Of a DNA stretch of 41,960 nucleotides, positions 39,601-41,960 are shown one piece after another. The notes beneath the pieces are model-generated. The model was not told where the DNA came from, made no database searches, and worked only from the letters and a program-made list of their open reading frames with translations. Position numbers and translations under genes: made by a program. This DNA comes from a virus, in the IMG/VR virus record IMGVR_UViG_3300044714_000015, positions 1-41,960 of that record; one strand, 5' to 3'. Position 1 is the first letter of the stretch; each line of letters starts with the position of its first letter.

Positions 39601-39998
39601 ACCAATGGGGCTGAAATAACGCAGAGCGCCCTAAAAAGCAGCGTCTGTCTCTAAGAGTAAGCCCCACCATCCACGCAGCAAGAACGGCGGTGGCCTGACT
39701 GGAGCCTGATAAACACCGCCGGGGCACGCCACCCGCCTCAAGCGAGAAAGGCGCCCGATTGCAGTCGGGTTCGGAAGTGGTGGCAAATAAACCAAGGCGT
39801 GAGACGCCGTAGTCGTGTCCTGCTCATAACAGGCGCGAGCTGATCGGGGAATCCAAGTCGCCCTGATTGGCGCTTTGTACTTGGCGTGGGGCCACCCAAC
39901 GTTACTGGGTGGCAACAACAACGGAACGACGACGACCGCCGCGCTGGGGACACGAGGTCTGCTAGCAACGCCCAGCGCGGCACGGAACCAACGGGGCT
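39599..39998 (+). ncRNA. Putative structured non-coding RNA region, direct-repeat flanked
   Basis: No gene on either strand is convincing here. The 400-nt block is bounded by GAACCAATGGGGCT (39599-39612) and GAACCAACGGGGCT (39985-39998). It holds many short inverted repeats: TGGGGCT/AGCCCCA (39606-39612/39660-39666), GGCGGTG/CACCGCC (39686-39692/39714-39720), CCCGA/TCGGG (39754-39758/39765-39769), GGCGT/ACGCC (39796-39800/39804-39808), CCAAGT and CGCC with GGCG and ACTTGG (39853-39884), CCACCCA/TGGGTGG (39892-39898/39906-39912), and CCGCGCTGGG/CCCAGCGCGG (39939-39948/39971-39980). It lies immediately upstream of a tRNA, as do some large phage-borne structured RNAs. Strand is assumed from neighbours. 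Confidence 0.5.
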
Positions 39999-40013
39999 CA
40001 CGGTCAGTACAAG

Positions 40014-40087
40014 CTCGGGGTGGAGCAGATGGTTAGCTCGCCAGGCTCATAATCTGGAGGTCGCTGGTTCGAATCCAGCCCCCGGGC
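40014..40087 (+). tRNA. tRNA-Met (CAU), initiator-like
   Basis: Acceptor CTCGGGG (40014-40020) with CCCCGGG (40080-40086); D stem GAGC/GCTC; anticodon arm CCAGG-CTCATAA-TCTGG with CAT at 40048-40050; T arm GCTGG-TTCGAAT-CCAGC. U8 is present. The D arm (GTGGAGCAG...GCTCG) and the A11:U24 pair match bacterial initiator tRNA-fMet rather than elongator Met. Departures: pair 1:72 is C-G instead of the C·A mismatch, the anticodon-stem G-C triplet is replaced by A-T, G-C and G-U, the discriminator is C, and CCA is not encoded. Could be an altered initiator tRNA or a decaying copy. Confidence 0.85.
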
Positions 40088-40147
40088 CTCATGAACGACT
40101 GGGACGAATGGCCTCAATTTCAACCTCGTAAAACGGAGACGATAGCA

Positions 40148-40426
40148 GTGGGAATCCTCGTGGACATCCAGGCAATCTCGACCGACTCGGCGCAGCTCGC
40201 CACAGATACGGCGGCGCTTGCGGCCCTGCAAACCTCGATCGATGCCGATACGGCAGCTATTGCAGCCGACACGGCAACGGTGGCCACGGCGAACCAGACG
40301 CTCTCGACTGACCTCCAGACAAGCGGCCCGGTATTCGTCACAAATGCCGACGGCTCGATTAGCGTCTACCAGTTCAGCGCGACCGCGCCGGGCTATACGA
40401 TTACAAAGGCAGTCCCCGCAACGTGA
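40148..40426 (+). CDS. Small coiled-coil protein
   Basis: 92 aa from GTG 40148 (GGAG 9 nt upstream), or 111 aa from ATG 40091, which would begin four bases after the tRNA. A heptad-like, Ala/Thr/Asp-rich region (STDSAQLATDTAALAALQTSIDADTAAIAADTATVATANQTLSTDLQT, in pieces) predicts a long coiled coil, followed by a beta end (GPVFVTNADGSISVYQF). Resembles fibre stalks or tail-tip coiled coils. GTGA overlap with the next gene. Confidence 0.6.
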   Translation: MGILVDIQAISTDSAQLATDTAALAALQTSIDADTAAIAADTATVATANQTLSTDLQTSGPVFVTNADGSISVYQFSATAPGYTITKAVPAT

Positions 40427-40623
40427 CCGACCGCCACGGCAATCGAGTGCAGCCTCCAAAGCGGGACAAAGGCAGCAAGCCTTATTGCCTCCGTTACGGC
40501 GCTCCCCGCGAGTCAGAGCAGATCGAGGAAGCTGACCCGCCAGAGATCCAACGCTGCCAGCGCGGCGTTAGCTTGGGGCACGGGGCGACATGGGTTAATG
40601 GTGGGACAAGGCATCACGACTGA
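40423..40623 (+). CDS. Small basic hypothetical protein
   Basis: 66 aa, GTG start in GTGA overlap. Basic and polar with two cysteines, DRHGNRVQPPKRDKGSKPY near the start. No domain. Overlap with the upstream gene supports translation. Confidence 0.45.
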   Translation: MTDRHGNRVQPPKRDKGSKPYCLRYGAPRESEQIEEADPPEIQRCQRGVSLGHGATWVNGGTRHHD

Positions 40624-40626
40624 CCG

Positions 40627-40905
40627 ATGACTGGCCTACCTCACAACGGCTGGGAGTTCCTGGGGTTCCTGGCTCTGCTTGGGCTCATGGCCTATCAGAC
40701 CTGGATGCAACACCAGCAGGGCCACAAGATGAATTTGCTTGAGCACCACATGAATGCCATGAGAGACGCGCAAGTGAAAGGGGCTTACGCCCAGGGCGGC
40801 ATGGACGAACAGGAACGATCCAGAAGCGACATCAAGTCCCCGCTTGAACATCGCGTTGGGCAAGATCCGATGGAGCGGCTGGAAGAGATCAGGGGGCAGG
40901 AATGA
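40627..40905 (+). CDS. Membrane-anchored helical protein, holin-cassette candidate
   Basis: 92 aa. N-terminal transmembrane helix (WEFLGFLALLGLMAYQTW) followed by a long charged helix (HKMNLLEHHMNAMRDAQV). ATGA overlap with the following two-helix membrane protein. The pair resembles lysis modules with a holin plus a small membrane partner. Confidence 0.6.
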   Translation: MTGLPHNGWEFLGFLALLGLMAYQTWMQHQQGHKMNLLEHHMNAMRDAQVKGAYAQGGMDEQERSRSDIKSPLEHRVGQDPMERLEEIRGQE

Positions 40906-41120
40906 TCAGCATCAGCGGCGCAGTCACGATCATCGTCTACCTGATCATCGGCGGCGTGATCTTCGCGCTCCTGCGCTGGCTGATCAACAGCTCTCCGATC
41001 GACCCGAAGTTCAAAGAGATCGCGAACTGGGTCTTGATTGTCTTGGCGGTGCTGGTGCTGATTGGAGTGCTGCTCAACTTTGCGGGGATTGGCGGCGGGG
41101 GAGCGATATTCAGGCCATGA
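40902..41120 (+). CDS. Two-helix membrane protein, holin candidate
   Basis: 72 aa with two transmembrane helices: TIIVYLIIGGVIFALLRWLI and ANWVLIVLAVLVLIGVLLNF, joined by a short polar loop, N- and C-termini on the same side. This is the layout of small class II holins and of a widespread phage membrane protein family of unknown role. Coupled by ATGA at both ends. Confidence 0.6.
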   Translation: MISISGAVTIIVYLIIGGVIFALLRWLINSSPIDPKFKEIANWVLIVLAVLVLIGVLLNFAGIGGGGAIFRP

Positions 41121-41386
41121 GCTACGACGGCGAGCGCGGGATTTTGACGCGGCGGATTGAGGAGCTTGAGAAAGAGAATCGGGAACTCAAGCAGCAAGGA
41201 ATGACCCGTTCCAAGCCCTACATCAACGCCGATCATCCGCTCTATGAGGAGCCTGAGCCGATCACACTTCATGCTCTGTTAGCGCAGGCTCAATCGCTGG
41301 GGATGAAAATGGAATTGATATTCCGCACTACCAAGGAAGAGGAAGAGGAAGAGGAGCAGGCTGATAAGCCTAAAGGATGCCTGTAA
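41117..41386 (+). CDS. Coiled-coil acidic protein
   Basis: 89 aa from ATG 41117 (ATGA overlap). RRIEELEKENRELKQQG is a short coiled coil; an EEEEEEE run lies near the C-terminus. No domain. Overlaps the HNH start by 10 bases. Confidence 0.55.
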   Translation: MSYDGERGILTRRIEELEKENRELKQQGMTRSKPYINADHPLYEEPEPITLHALLAQAQSLGMKMELIFRTTKEEEEEEEQADKPKGCL

Positions 41387-41703
41387 GCGTACCTACCCAT
41401 CGCCCTGCATGGCTGCCTACCAAGCAACAGAGGGACAAGGCGTACAACAGGCACCAGCGCAATGAGGAGTCGACGCGCTTCTACCATGCTAAGGCATGGT
41501 TGGTCCTTCGTGAGATACAGCTTACCGATGAGCCCTATTGCGAGCGCTGCATAGAGTGGGGCCTGCATACACCGGCCACTATGGTGCACCACAAGATAGA
41601 GATAACAGAGAAGCCTGAGAGCGCGTTGGATCAGGGTAATCTGATGAGTCTATGCAGGGGATGTCATAGTAGGATACATGCATGTAGTTCAATGGGTGCA
41701 TAG
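41377..41703 (+). CDS. HNH endonuclease adjacent to small terminase
   Basis: 108 aa. KAWLVLREIQLTDEPYCERCIEWGLHTPATMVHHKIEITEKPESALDQGNLMSLCRGCHSRIH, read in pieces, is a typical HNH nuclease (C-x2-C, VHH, N, C-x2-C-H). Closing the circle puts it about 140 bp upstream of the small terminase, where HK97-like phages carry an HNH protein that works with the terminase in cos cleavage and packaging. Codon choice looks different from its neighbours (AGG, ATA and GAG-rich), hinting at later acquisition. Confidence 0.88.
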   Translation: MPVSVPTHRPAWLPTKQQRDKAYNRHQRNEESTRFYHAKAWLVLREIQLTDEPYCERCIEWGLHTPATMVHHKIEITEKPESALDQGNLMSLCRGCHSRIHACSSMGA

Positions 41704-41833
41704 TGCATGGGTGCATATAGGTGTACACCTAGTGCAGATGTGCATGCATGCAGGAGGGATGGGGGGTAGGGGTCGATTTGCTGGAAGATTTTTTCGTAGG
41801 ATCGCAGTCGAACAAACGCACTTTTTTTCGAGC
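41704..41833. other. Terminase-proximal non-coding region, cos/pac candidate
   Basis: 130 bp with no gene. It contains repeated GTGCAT units, a 14-bp palindrome TAGGTGTACACCTA (41718-41731), a 12-bp palindrome TGCATGCATGCA (41741-41752), a G-rich tract (41753-41772) and a poly-T tract (41823-41829). Position between HNH and small terminase fits a cos or terminase-binding site; no cohesive-end site can be proven by reading. Confidence 0.5.
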
Positions 41834-41960
41834 CAAAATGTCAAATGAATCGCGGACCTAAACCCAAGACGGCCAAGAACAAGCCCAGCAAGCCCACAGG
41901 GCCATCGCTGGCCGGTCCTCCAGTTCCGACTTGCACCCTGACGCCGATTGCTCAGACGGA
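41834..41960. repeat. Right copy of 127-bp terminal repeat
   Basis: Identical to bases 1-127. It holds a second, incomplete copy of the small terminase start (ATG at 41845). Should be removed when circularising the sequence. Confidence 0.93.

Noticed and set aside
39600-39670. tmRNA-like ends (GGGGCTG ... CCCCACCA)
   Set aside because: Only about 60 nt lie between the two, no T arm or tag reading frame is visible; kept only as part of the structured region.
39810-39870. Second tRNA with CAT loop (CCTG-CTCATAA-CAGG)
   Set aside because: Stem of only four pairs and no matching D, T or acceptor arms; not a tRNA by reading.
41753-41775. Three-tetrad G-quadruplex in the G-rich tract
   Set aside because: Only three runs of three or more G can be used with loops; at best a two-tetrad structure, not reported as a feature.
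1-41960. Integrase or attachment site at the tRNA
   Set aside because: No tyrosine or serine recombinase motif seen on either strand, so tRNA-based integration is unsupported.

Overview
This window is a complete tailed-phage (siphovirus-like) genome. The last 127 bases (41834-41960) repeat bases 1-127 exactly. This is the signature of a circular or circularly permuted assembly, so the unique genome is about 41,833 bp. It has HK97-type head genes, a canonical -1 frameshift in the tail-chaperone gene, a tape measure gene and one tRNA. I see no integrase, DNA polymerase, helicase or classical endolysin. The host is not identifiable from the sequence alone. The Asn-rich appendage proteins, Cys-rich small proteins and an 'FxLTFxG...NATAATVQAAL' type domain remind me of planctomycete-associated sequences, but that is only an impression.

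Region 1 (12-22733, rightward) is the packaging, head and tail operon. In order it holds: small terminase; a two-gene insert (GIY-YIG-like protein and an AT-rich gene); large terminase; portal; prohead protease; major capsid; connector; a fused glycosyltransferase-methyltransferase; head closure; gp10-like neck protein; about 5 kb of fibre or appendage genes; tail terminator; tail tube; chaperones G and G-T; tape measure; and distal tail genes. Most junctions overlap as NTGA or TGATG, implying translational coupling. At 22651-23962 come a small leftward secreted protein, a paralogue of a fibre-region gene, and a sigma-70-like factor that appears to start at CTG.

Region 2 (34909 down to 23805, leftward) is the early operon of many small coupled genes. 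It includes a single-strand annealing protein, a replisome-organiser-like protein, a PD-(D/E)XK DUF1064-like nuclease, an HNH nuclease, a C5-cytosine methyltransferase, a Mom-like acyltransferase, a ribbon-helix-helix regulator with its own near-consensus promoter, and several zinc-ribbon proteins. Four consecutive genes share a repeated leader element.

Region 3 (35041-41703, rightward) holds an HTH/zinc protein, a nested membrane ORF, a predicted HExxE metallopeptidase, a secreted trypsin-like protease with collagen-like repeats, an HNH/AP2 homing endonuclease, several small membrane proteins (lysis candidates), a roughly 400-nt highly structured non-coding region flanked by direct repeats, an initiator-type tRNA-Met(CAU), and an HNH nuclease that sits next to the small terminase once the circle is closed. 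The gap between them (41704-41833) is rich in palindromes and GTGCAT repeats and is the best cos/pac candidate.

The most interesting points are: CTG starts in CTGA overlaps together with an initiator-type phage tRNA; the structured RNA beside that tRNA; a zinc-ribbon, hairpin and Mom-like gene arrangement resembling Mu com-mom; a possible +1 frameshift at CCC-TGA; a collagen-protease; and peptidases where endolysins would be expected.
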